From assembly GCA_035041965.1 (NCBI GenBank), contig JAPYMA010001195.1, positions 1 to 64,000 of the forward strand: 64,000 bases of DNA, written 5' to 3'. Source of the DNA: Anisakis pegreffii. Lineage: Eukaryota > Nematoda > Chromadorea > Rhabditida > Anisakidae. Below the pieces are notes generated by a model. It made no database searches. It was not told the DNA's origin and worked only from the letters and a program-made list of their open reading frames with translations. Shown here one piece after another: positions 36,398 to 49,075 of the stretch. Position 1 is the first letter of the stretch, and each line of letters begins with the position of its first letter. The position numbers and the translations under genes are program-made.

Positions 36398-38536
36398 TTA
36401 TTCATCCACTTCATCATTATCACTGCTGTCGACATTATCACGTCGATGATGGATTGCGGTTGCCTTTCGCTTACTCGTCTTATTGTGTTTATTCGGCTTA
36501 TTGCACTTATGCGACTTAATCAACTTGTACGCAACAATGAAACGCTGTGGAACTGGTAGAGGCGGTGAGAATCCCTGCGAAAACGACGAATCTTCGAACG
36601 CTACTAAATAGTCGTCGGTCGCCTTCTCGGGTATCCATTCGACGACACCCTTAACTTATCCACTTCATTCATTCATCATCATCAGACTATTTATGAATAT
36701 AATCGTCCATCGAATATCAAAAACTGACCTTATAAAAGCAAGTGGTCTGAGGATACAGTGCCAATACAACCGAATTGGTCGGGAACAGCGCATGTGCGTC
36801 GCGTTGTGGATCAGCTCTCCAATTCGGTAACGGTATCAATCGATTTCTTTTCACGAGATATTTCGACTTATTTTCAATGTCATCATCAACGTCCTTCACC
36901 TCATAAACACCATTCGACTCATTCACCGATACTATTTCAGATAACATCCAAATTTCGTTCACATATGCTGCCACTTCACTTCCAATCTAAAAATCAAATA
37001 TTACACATAATCAAATTACTTTGAACCCATCAAGAATAACAATACAACAAATAAGCATAATGATGCACGAAGATATACGTGACCATCAACACCCAATAGT
37101 TATCAAAACCCAATAATTATTCAGTTTCATCGCAAGTTCAATTGCTGTTGGTGGAATAACTGAATGGAAAGGAATCAAATCTAGTAATAAGATGCAACAA
37201 CATTCAGCATAGATAAAATCACCTTGATTGCAGCAAAATCTGGAAATGGAATGGCACCAACTAGTGCAGGTGGATGAATATCCACAGGACTAATCCACAC
37301 CGGGATATTGCGGGCATGATGCAGCAGGTATTGCATGAATGCACCACGTCTGATCTGTACGGTCTTCGATGATTTATTGGTATTGCTGCCAGATGCAGTG
37401 ACTGATGAGGACGGCGGTGACGAGATCGACGAACGATGAATATTTACATTATATTCCAATTCGTGAATTTCATTTACCTTCTGTAATAGCTTACGTAGCA
37501 ATGCCTCTTCTTCTTCGCAAGCTTTCTTTGCTAAAATTATTAGTTAGATTGCAATCATTTTATTTCAATCATTAGTACTTTTATGATACGACATTCAAAA
37601 TGATCTGTGAGATCCGATCAATTTTCTCTCTTGCTTCGAAATAACTAGGGTATTTCTTTGGTAAAAGGGCCTTTCTGTTATCTCGAGATGCCTTCCCAAC
37701 ATTAGAAATGAGGTTACATATCAATCTCGCTCATCAACAGTTAATGAACCGTTTAGGGTTCACTAACTGCTCAATTTTCCGTTTCTCATAGCATTCAACG
37801 ATGCCAACGATCACTACTTTTTGACAATGAAGTGATTGCAATTAATCCATTATAAAGCATATATATATATATATCTACGGAACACACTACCAACCTTGAT
37901 TATAAAGAGCTATAACTCTATTGCGTAACGGACCACTTAACTTGCAACCGATGTTCAGTTTATTGCGATCGATCAACGATTGGATTGGTTGCAGTGTGGC
38001 ATTCACATTCTGTTTGTTTTCGATTACTTTCCGTAACTGAAATCATTTCAAATCACATCTGAACTTACCATAATGATACAGATAACAAGAAGGATCTAGA
38101 CGATAACACTTTCGATTGAAATGCCTCGTTGAATGGTAATCATTGAGATAGAATTCAATGGTAATAAGAAAGATAGAAAGCAGAATTAAAATCGAACTTT
38201 GGCATTGATTTCTAGTAAGTGACTATTGATCTGATCCTCTTCTTTATTGGATTCACCACTGGACTTTCGAAGTCCACTGAGACGATGTGAGGCTAAAATG
38301 CAATGAATATGATGGGATTTGTTTTCAGATAGATAACTGTACAGGATATAATTCACTTACGGAACATATAAGTGAATCATAACAGTCCTTATATCAGGTT
38401 TTATCAACCCTTTTAAGCGTATTAATAACGATTCGGTCTCATTGAAATGAATGCCGATTAATTTATTTTCTTAAGTGATACCAACACAACTGATGACTTT
38501 ATGTATAATGAAGTATACGTTGTCAAACTTACGCAT
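36398..38536 (-). CDS. SGF29: SAGA-associated factor 29, copy B
   Basis: Intact second copy with the same six coding exons and lengths as copy A: 38536-38533, 38292-38198, 38036-37895, 37530-37223, 36986-36729, 36649-36398; 352 aa. Differences from copy A are few: CCC instead of CCA for Pro2 (synonymous, supporting the split start codon), Val for Ile in the KVNEIHELE segment, and Glu for Gln in DDIENKSKY. The Tudor motifs (PLPNWRADP, YPQTTCFY, VAFEDSSF) are unchanged. Introns are also nearly identical, with a small ATAT expansion near 37862. The pair is recent or has been homogenised by conversion. Confidence 0.93.
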
Positions 38537-38748
38537 CGAAAAATTTTGAGTGGATTGCAATGGAACGCGATCACGATTGCTGCTCAACTGTATTGGGCAC
38601 TGCTTTCGATTCGGTACGTCGAGAGATCAGCGACACCTTCGTGTTCACTTTCTGGTCGAAATGCCGTCGACGAATGCGCACAAATATCACCACGAATACC
38701 GCCACGTTTATTCAGATATGCGTACTAAGTTGAGTGGGCACTATAAGG
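38537..38748 (-). promoter_or_regulatory. Conserved 5' leader exon / proximal promoter of SGF29 copy B
   Basis: Nearly base-for-base the same as 28865-29076, ending in the donor after the start ATG. Flanks on both sides have diverged, so this block is either under constraint or was recently converted. Confidence 0.5.
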
Positions 38749-38896
38749 TTTCCCGGATACTGTTTTTTTCAAAGGAAGTAATGTACGAAACGTGAAATCA
38801 CGCTGCTAAACGCTGGGCGAATGAGACTTTTTCGTTCAGTTAAACGCTTAGGTTTATGCATCGTTATCAATGGATGACGATCCACTTGGAGACAAT

Positions 38897-39814
38897 TCAG
38901 CAAGCATACAGTTGCATTATTTGCCTCCAAAGCTCATAAAAAGCATTTGGACCGCCAAACTTCCTACGCCATACAAATTCTTGAACATAGGTGGATAATA
39001 CACTACGATGTGTTCCATATCGGCACTTGTGAGCAAGTTTGAATTTCTGCCATACAGAATCAATACGATTTCTGCTAGCCGACGAATTTGGACTGACGAA
39101 ATTCACCGAATGATTCTCATCTGAATCTGACATCTGCATAGATTGCACTTGACTGTATACAGACATACACTCCGATACTACTGTTGTGCCTGGGAGTATG
39201 TGTTCGTATATGATGGGCATTAGTGTGCTTACGGACTTGTCCTCTACGGGAACCAGGAAACATTCTCCACTCTCCACCTCCACCCCACCGAAAATCCACT
39301 GTTCCGCAGCAATCCGACCGTCGCCGTACTTACTTTTCGCGATCGATGTCTCAGCAATTTCAACAGTTTTGCCAACCCCACCGATTCGAATGGGATTGCG
39401 AATGAAATACTCGACTGCGATCTTTCGAAAGAGATTATTCCAGTCCGCTAACGTATTCGTCGAGAGGTTTCCAGGCTTTTCCCTGACCATTTCGAAATTT
39501 ATCTCATCGTTTTTAAAGTGACCACGACTCCACAAATATGCCATTTGAAAGATTTCTTTTGGGGTGAGGTGAGTTTTCTCGAAAAATGTCCCCACATAGA
39601 TTCCCTTCCTTTTTCGGCAACTCGTTCCGCGACAAGTAAACATGAGCGACTTCGTTTTCTTATCCTTGAACACCAGGGTCATTTCATTGCCGCAATCACA
39701 CACTTTGTTCATGGGTAGGATGCCTACCTGTCGTAAGAACTTAACGAATTCCACAGTCGGTTTCTTGATGCACTCATGTACATCGTTCATATTCCATCCT
39801 TTCAGTGCCTCCAT
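38897..39814 (-). CDS. Merlin/ISXO2-like transposase-derived protein, copy B
   Basis: Intact 305-codon frame starting at the ATG equivalent to that of copy A; the frame is open nine codons further upstream to a possible acceptor (TTACAG), so a 5' exon is conceivable. The C-terminal ~200 residues are almost identical to copy A, including the altered catalytic positions EIAE, SECM and NRID. The N-terminal ~110 residues are clearly more diverged (CDCGNEMTLVF versus CECGNEMSLVY; SCRKRKGIYVGTFFEK versus SCKKKKSFHAGTFFEG), yet all four zinc-ribbon cysteines and the frame are kept. That pattern argues for retained function with change focused on the DNA-binding region. Confidence 0.85.
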   Translation of the reverse strand: MEALKGWNMNDVHECIKKPTVEFVKFLRQVGILPMNKVCDCGNEMTLVFKDKKTKSLMFTCRGTSCRKRKGIYVGTFFEKTHLTPKEIFQMAYLWSRGHFKNDEINFEMVREKPGNLSTNTLADWNNLFRKIAVEYFIRNPIRIGGVGKTVEIAETSIAKSKYGDGRIAAEQWIFGGVEVESGECFLVPVEDKSVSTLMPIIYEHILPGTTVVSECMSVYSQVQSMQMSDSDENHSVNFVSPNSSASRNRIDSVWQKFKLAHKCRYGTHRSVLSTYVQEFVWRRKFGGPNAFYELWRQIMQLYAC

Positions 39815-41557
39815 CCCCTTCTTAATTTCCGTTACACTCAAAAATGCACTGTAATATTTTGTGAACGCCCGTCACTTCAATTCAACACTGATCTCATAAC
39901 ATCAGGTGTCGCTGATTTCTCAACGCTCCGAAACGCTACAGCAAAATTTTTCGGAATTTTCTCCTGCAATACACATAATGATTACTTATTCTGGATTAAT
40001 AAAACGTACATTTAGATTCCTTTTGTTATGAACTGGAGGAGATTCGTATAGATTTGAGACGAAATTATAGATGGTGAAATTATTTAGTAACTCGTGGATG
40101 TTGACCTAGGACATCAATACTTTCAGAAATAATTGAGCCTAAGCCTAAGCCTAACAATAAGCAAAAAATGTGAGATCTGAAAAGTTTTGCTACTGAATTA
40201 AACCGTAGAAAAAAACGAACGTTTAAACACTTCGCCAAATGCACGCCTAACGATAGGAATTTGGTTAATTTCAGGTGTTAATGCCACGAAGCGCTGTTGT
40301 ACACCAGCTAAAATACAACTGAGGCTCTCTCTCAAAAAGAGACTAGGAGAATTGGGATATAGAATTGAGACGGCGGACATGAATTGAGGCCAACTGAATT
40401 CGAATCTAATTCTGCTTGTATCTCTTGATGAACTGATTGTATCTCGTCAAAAACCGTCTAATATGCTTCAAGCTCACACATCTGACCACCAAAACGAGAC
40501 TGTTGCAGTTGTATATTAATCTCTCCTTATTGAAAACAGTTCATGGAATGTGAAACGATACACTGAATTGAGAGATTCACTGAGCATTTTGAAATAATCA
40601 TCTTAAACAGTATTAGATGCATGCACATACAGTGGACATGATCTGATGGTGGATCCACTAAAAAAAAAGATAATTTTTATACCAATGCTAAAATCAGAAT
40701 CTTAATGCAAAGACCTTCGAAGAGGCCATTAATTCTTGAAAGGATGTACTAATTTGTAGTTGATTTCATTAATGCATTGTAACACGTCGTTCAGTGTTGC
40801 AAATATCTTAAACAAGCATAAGCATATGTCAGAGCAATTATGACACATTATTCAGCAGTGAATACGGTAAAGAAGTTGTTTTGAATCACTGCATTTGATG
40901 CAAGATGCAAGATCATAAATATTCAAACTGCATTATGAATTGAGGACCGAATCTGAAATTAGAATACCAAACACATAATAGAAGTTTTACTTTGCGTATG
41001 CAATCATGAATATTCGTGTGTATCTTTTATATTATCGCTATCCGTGTTTTATGCATGATCCATATATAAGACATCAGTTTGATTGAATTTCAGTCGTTTG
41101 GCTGGCGAATTTCGATTTCAATTCATCTTGAAGTTTCGATTCATTCATTCGATTTGATCTCCACGGCAGCAAACTGATTCCGCCGCTTTCTTATGATCAG
41201 AATTTTGTTAGGATATTTCTGCGATTACACTAAAATTATGGGCACCTATTTTGTTACTGAAGTTTATCTTCGGAAACATACATAGAACGGTCCATCATAT
41301 TTTTTTGCCCGAATGACAAGAAGTTTTAGAAGATCGCATAGCATTTGAAGGGGAGATTTCAACTGAAGAGTTTTGCTTTAATAAAACAACTTCACGTATT
41401 ATCTTGTGCAATCTGTTAAGGCAGCCTTACGTCAAGTTAAAACAAAATTTTAAAGTGTTCTGATACAGTTTTCCAGCCATAATATAAATATTAGAAGGAG
41501 AAATGAATTCAGGGAATCGATCCGGTCGACATATGCCACTTTAGTAAACGATCGACT
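39815..41557. other. Intergenic region between Merlin-derived ORF B and secreted gene B
   Basis: Divergent promoter spacer. 40833-41345 matches 31905-32400 closely, with the same CATGATCCATATATAAGACATCAG segment near 41050. About 750 bp shorter than in copy A. No coding exon recognised. Confidence 0.5.
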
Positions 41558-43236
41558 ATGGAGATACGAATTAGATGGCTGTCTGTGTTGACGCTCGTCT
41601 CATCCCTCAATTTTGCGTTTCCCTTTCTAATAGCCAGGATGACATTCGGTATGTTCATTGAATTATTTGCTTACTGATGCTCTCCGTTATTGGATATTCA
41701 AGCTTGTAAGTGGCTGCGAAACGAAATGATTACTGTATTACTGTATTGTAGCTAAAGACAAATTTACTGATTTACTTCTGCAAACGAGAGTCAAGTTCTG
41801 TGAAGCATTGTTTGGTGTGCAGTTCTGATACAATACATTCTCTCGGCTGCATAGTTCCTTATAGCATTGAAGAGAACGGTGCGAGTCCTCTTCAATGCTA
41901 TAGAGAACTAAACAAGCTCTCTTTTGCATTGAAGAACTGTGCGAGTTCTCTTCAATGCTATAGAAAACTAAGCAAGCGCTACAGAGAACATTACATTTTA
42001 GTTTCAGGGTGTTATATTGCAGAGATGCAAGATTTAAACTGTGCTGAAGTATTCAGATGAGAATAGAATCAACATTTCGAGAAGTTTAATATCGCTTCAG
42101 AATGCAACCATTCTTTCAGATGACCCATCTGTCGTACCAATAAAGGCTGTAAAAGATCTGGCTAATCCACAAATCTGTGATAGACTTAACGAATTAACGC
42201 CAAAAAATGGTGATATTGGACCTGTTGCGAACGCTTTTGATCGTTGTTAGTCAACAGTTTTTAACAGATCATATGTTTGATTGCCTTTTGATTAGACATT
42301 ATTTGTTGATCGCAAGACATCGCTTCACCCATATGAGCTTGCTGTTGCATTACAGCAAAGCAGTGCTTTACTCTGCTCAAAATTGACAATGAGTGCATGC
42401 TCGATTGACTCACTAATTGAATATTCGCCGAATTCTGAGATACAGTATGTGTACATTGTAAATGCAAATGGCAGCAGCATCTCAATATCACGTTCATCTC
42501 CCGTTCCATTTCAAATGCTTGCTTTAAACGCTTTCAATTCTGCAGTTTCTCTGCAGTCAGCATGAAATAAAAACGAACCTATAGGTGAAATAACTCATCA
42601 TCTGCAACAAACCAGTGATTTAAAGCTTTCTAAACCCAGCCGATTCTGAAAAGTGCCCGTAACAAATGTCCTTGTCAAGACTTAGGCATTCATTCGTGGG
42701 GAACATGGTTCGCTTAAACTGGCTGTACTTGCGCTTAAAAATTCTCATCTTGGCACAAATGCAGAATCCAAGTTTCAATCAAACTGCATCTAAATAATTT
42801 GTTTGTATGCATCAGTATCACTTACATAAACAAGGAATGTCACCTTAAAATAATGTTCGGTTTCATAACTGTTGTTGATCCGTCCTAAATGTTTTCACAA
42901 GCTTCCTTTAGCAGATAATTTGTAGACGTAAACGACTCAGCTTAATGTATTGCATTGATTTCAGACTGTGATTATGATGACTGCGACGCGGATTTGAGCG
43001 AGCAGATGGCTCTACTCTCAAGACGGCTTGCGTTCTATGGAGGTGCTGAACTGAGCACTGCATCTATAGATCGTTTGATCACGCAAAGCACTATAATCAT
43101 CGAGTGGATGTTTGAAAATGCGGACTCGCAAATAAATGACACTATCGAACAAACGCGTCTGGGCAAGTGGGGTTCTATGGGTGACTTCTTAGCATGTACT
43201 CACGACATAATTGAAAAACAATACAAGTTGAATTGA
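41558..43236 (+). CDS. Small secreted protein B, unknown family
   Basis: Exons 41558-41648, 42120-42242 and 42965-43236, all phase 1; 161 aa, the same length as protein A. Exon 1 keeps MEIRIRWL and then changes nearly every codon of the signal core (SVLTLVSSLNFAFPFLIA) while remaining a signal peptide. Exon 2 encodes VVPIKAVKDLANPQICD and ends ANAFD before a GTTGTT donor; reading through gives FDRC and a stop, as in A. Exon 3 opens CDYDDCDAD and keeps RRLAFY, DRLITQS, IIEWMFEN and DFLACT. Role unknown; no recognised domain. Intron 1 lacks most of the insertions seen in copy A. Confidence 0.75.
41867..41979. repeat. 60-bp tandem repeat, short version in copy B
   Basis: About two units of the 60-bp repeat found at 33733-33962, in the same intron of the paralogous gene. 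Confidence 0.85.
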
Positions 43237-45404
43237 AACAATACAAGATCGAATCATTAAAGCATAATCAGTGGATGAGTGCAGTTTAAGTAATGCTTGA
43301 GAAATGATTTGAATTCGATTAACAACTCGGTTATCGGCTCCGATCAAGCACTGCTGCTGATAACTTCCACTATAATAAAGCAATTCAGTTGTTAATGTCG
43401 TATCAATTCATGCCTTTTTCAGTGATAATTGCGATTTTTTTATTGTGTTGATTTGAATTGACAGTTTGCTGGTGGGACATGATTCGGTGAATGAAAGGTT
43501 TCGTTATAATGATTCATTTCATCAAAATAAAACATTTCTGATCATTGATAATTCCAGACTCGTTAGGTTCAATCAGTTTTTGATAATGCATTGTGATACG
43601 AACATGTTGATGTACAAATGTGATGATAATAGTAATGATAGTAATAAACGGATAATTACTACAATTCCAGTGATAGAGTTCTAAAAGAATTGAACTGAGT
43701 GAAGGCATTCACCAAGTGATCAACACGGATCAAGTTCTATTTATGTTTTGCAAAAATATGCTTTTGCTATCAAATCCTAGTTTGAGACATTTAATTTTTT
43801 GAAGTTTCCAAGTTAATTTCAGATTGGTATTGAACAGCGCTAGGTCTTCTGTTGGACCGTTGCGCTTCTCATTATTGCCATTCATTATGATTGCATGCAA
43901 AGCAATTGTCTATGACACGCTCACTTCGAACTGTTTTGCATGGATTCTCATTCTTTTCAGACGTGTTGTATTCGCTCTCATAGCTATCACATGCGAATAT
44001 CGTTCTATTGATGAGTTTTTATCATTCACTTCGTCTCAATTTCACTTCACAGTTCGAATCAACTTCTCATTCTGTATCATATACTATTTAGTGGATACGT
44101 TGACGAGTGTTGACAACCGAGACCAACAATACAACAATCGAATATTATTTCTCAACAACGTTCGACAGTCAAATGATCAATTATAGAGTGTGTTTAATAG
44201 AATGAGAATTCGACTTTAATTGTTGAGTGCAATGAATGAGAAATTAGCAGAAGAGAACACTTTTGGTGATAAAAGCTATGAGAGCGATTGCAACAGCTCG
44301 AAAAAGAATGAAACCCCTGTTAAAACGAATGAAACTCTGTTAGGCCCGGACGAGCTAATAATACTCAGAAAATAGGAGAATGACTAGTACCGCATTTACA
44401 TATCCGAGTTAAAAAACACCATCACAATGGCGTTCTATCATAACATAACAACTGCACGAAATAATAATATTTCCCGACCTCCTCCATTTCTGTTTAACAC
44501 CTCCAAATTACGCAAAATGGATAATTTCACCACTTATGAAAACCACTGTAATAAATACAAGCACTTCAACATTGCATAAAACAATGAATTTTTTATTTTT
44601 GATTTCGTCGATGTTGAATGGAAATTGCATTTGCTAGAAGCAGCAGCTCATTCATCGCATTAAGAGGTTGATCATATGAACAAGCACGATCATAAGTCTC
44701 GATAATGAATGCATCACCTCATCCAGCAACGAAAACCATTAAGGGGGTGTTTTCTGAAGTTCCATTAGATGATTCGTGCATTATCATGAATATTCAATAT
44801 GCATTATGAAGCTAGAAACAGCTGAAATTTGTGCTCATTTAAAATGCGGCAATTGTTTGTTGGGAAACATTTGTTGAATAGTGCCCGCATGAGAATTGCT
44901 ATGCTCATGTATCGCTCATGAAATCATTAACAGGGTTTTGATTGTTCGTTTACGTGGCTTGGGGTGGAATTTGGTTGAATTTCGTTCACGTTAATAGCAG
45001 ATATGGTTGCGGTGTTGTATTTTGGAACGACTGATTTGAATGTTTTAGATTTAGTTGAATTCCTTTATAATTTCATTGTAAATATTGCCAATTAGTTATT
45101 CAAATTGTACCTGGATGGTGAACTGGAAACTCGGAAATATGTACAGAATGTCTGAAAACTATTTATTTATTCAGATTTTGAATTTTTCTCAAGTTTTCAA
45201 AACTATGACAGCTATTTTCTCGGTTAAGTTTAACAGAGCAACACTATGACGACAGTTATTTTCTCCTTAATAGAGGAATATTGCAGAATACTCTGGTGCA
45301 GCTGTTAAACAAGAATCATACGAATGAGATGAATTCATGATGAGGTTTCAGGGGATCGATTTGCTGCTTTGCATATCAAACGCCATATTAATAAACACTC
45401 GAAC
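43237..45404. other. Spacer between secreted genes B and C
   Basis: Contains the shared 3' flank (43252-43700) and a truncated hAT copy (43865-44548). Sequence before gene C (CATGAATATTCAATATGCATTATGAAGC near 44785) echoes the upstream regions of A and B. No additional coding exon is recognised. Confidence 0.55.
43865..44548. mobile_element. Truncated hAT-type element, second copy
   Basis: Closely similar to about 16715-17390 of the intact element. The right inverted repeat is present (ATGAAAACCACTG, one mismatch), but the left end with CAGTGGTTCTCA is missing. Open frames differ between the copies, so no conserved protein is implied. Confidence 0.75.
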
Positions 45405-47137
45405 ATGAACTTTCAAATGAGAGTGCTGCATATGTTTGCGCTTTGTTCGTTGCTTGAGTTTGCCAGTTATTTCCAGCCATTCAAAGTGGCTGTGGCGCTC
45501 GGTTCGTCCACTTTACCATCTCAGTCATTGGATAATTTCATGTTTGTGATTGCTTCAAAAAAGTTATTACTATTATCAGAGTCAACTACTGCAAATGAAT
45601 TCATCGATTCATTCCTACAACTGAAAATCATGATAAATGAACAATGAGATGAATTTGATACAGTTCATGAAACTCGGTGATTTCTGAGTTGCACGGAAAG
45701 CCTGAATATCTTTACTGGAAATGTGTCGGTCCAAATGCAGAATCGAATCTCTACACTCCTAGATACCACATCTTTGTGGTGGTATTAAAATGTCAAATTC
45801 AAGTTCATTTGATCGTTGACGTTTAATTTTTTGATCACTATGATTTTTTTTGACGAATTCGAATTAGTCAATGTTTTGAGCCATACAGTGGAGTGGTGAT
45901 GTGTTGCGGGGTTGAGAAATCTCGGAGACTCCTTCTCCAAATTGATTCGAGCTAACCACATTTGCAACTGGGTTGCCGATTGCGAAATTTCGTCCTTGAC
46001 TCCGATGTTCTCAAATTTTTTCTGTACCCACAACATACTAAATTATAGACAGATTGATGGAGTGTTCACCCAAAAGTGCTATTATCACAATCCTTTCAGA
46101 TGCGAATATGCCTGACCCAATGAAGTGCTCAACAATTGGTAATCTTACGATACGGAGATCTGGTCAACCTGGAGCCGTTTCGAATGCACTTGCCAATGGT
46201 TACTAGTTGTTGCATTCTTATTCATTTTCCTTATCAATTACATCATCACTATCCTTGTCAGAATCCTTACGATTAGTAATTGTCCTCTAAAAACATCTAA
46301 AAAAAACCGTAATGCTTGGAAATAAAACAATGAGATCTACTGGAACAGTGTCATTGCATTATCAGTACACTCAGTGCTATATATCATTAGCATTATTCTT
46401 ATTGTTCATACTAGTCATAACATAAAATCATTCAATCATTCATTTTGAACTGATGTTTTCCTCAGAAGCGGTTTAGTTTCACTTGACATGATGCATGACT
46501 CGCTCGATTTGCTTCGAATTTACTCAATCGACACTTTAGATCGCTAGATCGCTTTAGATCAATTAGATCAATCGCTATGTTGTGTGAAAAATATATCGAA
46601 GAAAACTCTCTTCATGATTCATTACTACCATAATCGAAGGAGAAGAGCTCTTTTCATCGTTCATTATCATGAATGAACCGAATGATTGAATATTAATAAA
46701 TGCTGATGCAGACAGTTCCTAAAAAGGAGTACATTTCATGCACAGCATCTAGCATTCACTGCAATTCTTGCATACAGCGTACCGTATCCAATGCATAGTG
46801 ATGATAAGATAATTTGAGATAAACAATCGCAATCGGAGAGCAATCGCATTGGTCAGTGATGTTAATTTCAGCCTGCACGGGGATTGCGTGGAATCGATGC
46901 CTATGGAATGATCTTGGAATGCACCTTGGTACGTTGGTGGAAGACGTGGCATTCTTTGAGAATGATAAGCGGTATTTTACCATGAATGATCGTTTGAGGG
47001 GGCAGAACGTTGCCATTAACAATTGGCTTGGCATACACTCGGATTATGAGCAATTCATTAGAGGAAGGACAATCGGCGACTGGGGCACTATTGACGACTT
47101 CTTGAAGTGCACCGACGAATATGTCCCACATTATTAG
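45405..47137 (+). CDS. Small secreted protein C, diverged family member
   Basis: Exons 45405-45501, 46100-46198 and 46872-47137, all phase 1 as in A and B; 153 aa. The signal peptide is LHMFALCSLLEFASYF. Exon 2 (PDPMKCSTIGNLTIRR) is barely alignable but ends at the same position, before a GTTACT donor with a stop just beyond it. Exon 3 keeps the spacing of NDRL, a WL pair, GDWGTIDDFLKCT and the short tail, and has a longer N-terminal part with extra Cys (CTGIAWNRC). Oldest of the three paralogues. Function unknown. Confidence 0.7.
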
Positions 47138-48090
47138 TTTGAAGTAGTGATCGCAATGTTTCAAACAAAAAATTCTTTCCACCGAAATCCGCCGACGTCA
47201 ATCCTTTTCATAATTTCAAAATTCAATTATAAACTCTAATATTCTGATTTGATCATACCCTTCCATTCAGTCGGTTTATTATAACTTGTAACAAATTCAT
47301 TGCATTCGAAAACGATTCAGCAATTGATTCGTCATCATTTATTCGTACACTCTATGCCCCCTTATCCGAACTCTGCATCTATGTGATGAGTTGATTAAAA
47401 ACTGGATTGTAGTAGATCAATATGGACGGTCATGAGGCATAATTTAATTAATTTGTAATAAAGAGATAATAATTTCTTTTTATACGATATAGTCATTATG
47501 GTGTTGATAAGTTCATTAATCATTCATTATCATTATCTTGAAAGTCTGAAAAGTAAGTCTAGATCAGGAGTGGAAAAGAGATGCCCTTTTGCGGGAAGTT
47601 AGCTAAAGTAATTTTGAGCAAAATCAAACAATCGTCACTACTAGTGTACAATGAAATTTATCAGTGTCGTCGTATGTGCAATGGAATCTTCGGAATATTT
47701 TCTGATGATGAACAAATTTATGCACACTGTAAAATGATTCTTCTTCAACATGCCATAGGCGAATAAATAAGTGACAATACGTAACAATAATAAAGATAAT
47801 GAAACACGAATGACAACTGTGTACAATAACAACGAAAAAAGCGATTGGATTGCAATCAGTATCGCTTGCTCGCCAGATGAGTAGAATTCAATTGATACAA
47901 TACAAACACGACCACTAACAGAAGACATTATTCAATTAACACGTTCATTATGTAAACGATCAGAAATCACAGATTATTAGTTTGAAGTAGTGATCGCAAT
48001 GTTTCAAACAGAAAATTCTTTCCAGCGAAATCCGCCGACGTCAATCCTTTTCATAATTTCAAATTTCAATTATAAACTCTAATATTCTCC
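47135..48090. repeat. Direct repeat of the gene C 3' flank (two ~120-bp copies)
   Basis: Both copies share TTATTAGTTTGAAGTAGTG and CGAAATCCGCCGACGTCAA and end near AAACTCTAATATTCT. They lie about 836 bp apart and suggest a small tandem duplication at the edge of the secreted-gene cluster. Confidence 0.85.
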
Positions 48091-49075
48091 ATATTCAGCT
48101 TAAACACTCGCTTAGTAACTATAGTCATTCTAAAATTTGGCAACTGCTGAAAAACAACAGAATCAAAGAATCATCCAATAAATTTCGAATGAACTCCTGT
48201 GGTGGTTATCGTCAAATAACCAAATTTTTTTCGAACATTCATAATTTTGCTTCATAAACTTAATAATATCATACATACAATCACCTCCTTAAAACAATAT
48301 GCACGTTCAATTGAATCAGATGAATGAACAATTGCAACAACAACACAAAAACAACAATAAATATTACCTTTTCAGCGTGAAATCAACAATCCTGTTCGAT
48401 TCAAAAAACAGTCAACCAAAGTGATAGCAATAAATAAATTGAGCAAAAGCGTTCCTTACGAAAACAATTCCATAAACAGACAAAAGACAACAGACATCAG
48501 CAAAACCAACAATATCAATCAACAAATCAATTGAATTAAAGTATTACTAAACAAAACTTCTTATTCCTGAATATAGACTGAGAGAATAATATTACTCACA
48601 ATAATAACAACAACTATCAGAAAGAACAAACGTGATACGAATAACATCACCGATAATATAATTAAGCAGGTAGGTGTAACAAACAATTTTCACAAGTTCA
48701 CAGTTCAATCAAAAATTCTCAGTCTCACATCCTTCTCATTAGCCACCCTTCCCTCCTGCACTCATATGCCAACATAATATTAAAATGACTAAAACTTTGA
48801 GTGTTTGGTCTTAAAACTCTTCCACTCAACTGCTATAAACAAGAATATGCTTCATATAATGTACAGATATCATATAAGTTAACAACAACAGTAATAACAA
48901 CAACAGTGACGATAGTAATGAAGAACGATGTTTCATCCATACTACTTGATCTGAGTGAATGACTGAACACTCAAATGTATCACTCTTCTCACAACAGATA
49001 TTAATTACCCTTCATTATTATGATCCATATCATTATTTCTGCTTGATATAATTACTGATAAGTGATAATTAGACA
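47138..49075. other. Intergenic region with duplicated 3' UTR
   Basis: A ~120-bp segment starting at the stop codon of gene C (47135-47253) is repeated at 47971-48090 with few differences. Between the copies is a 61-codon open frame (47581-47766, Cys-containing) that I do not recognise and do not call a gene. The rest is AT-rich sequence leading to the 3' end of TAF6-A. No RNA gene seen. Confidence 0.55.

Noticed and set aside
43824..44186. 120-codon frame in the truncated hAT copy
   Set aside because: The corresponding frame is not conserved in the intact element at 16526-17390, and no transposase motif is present.
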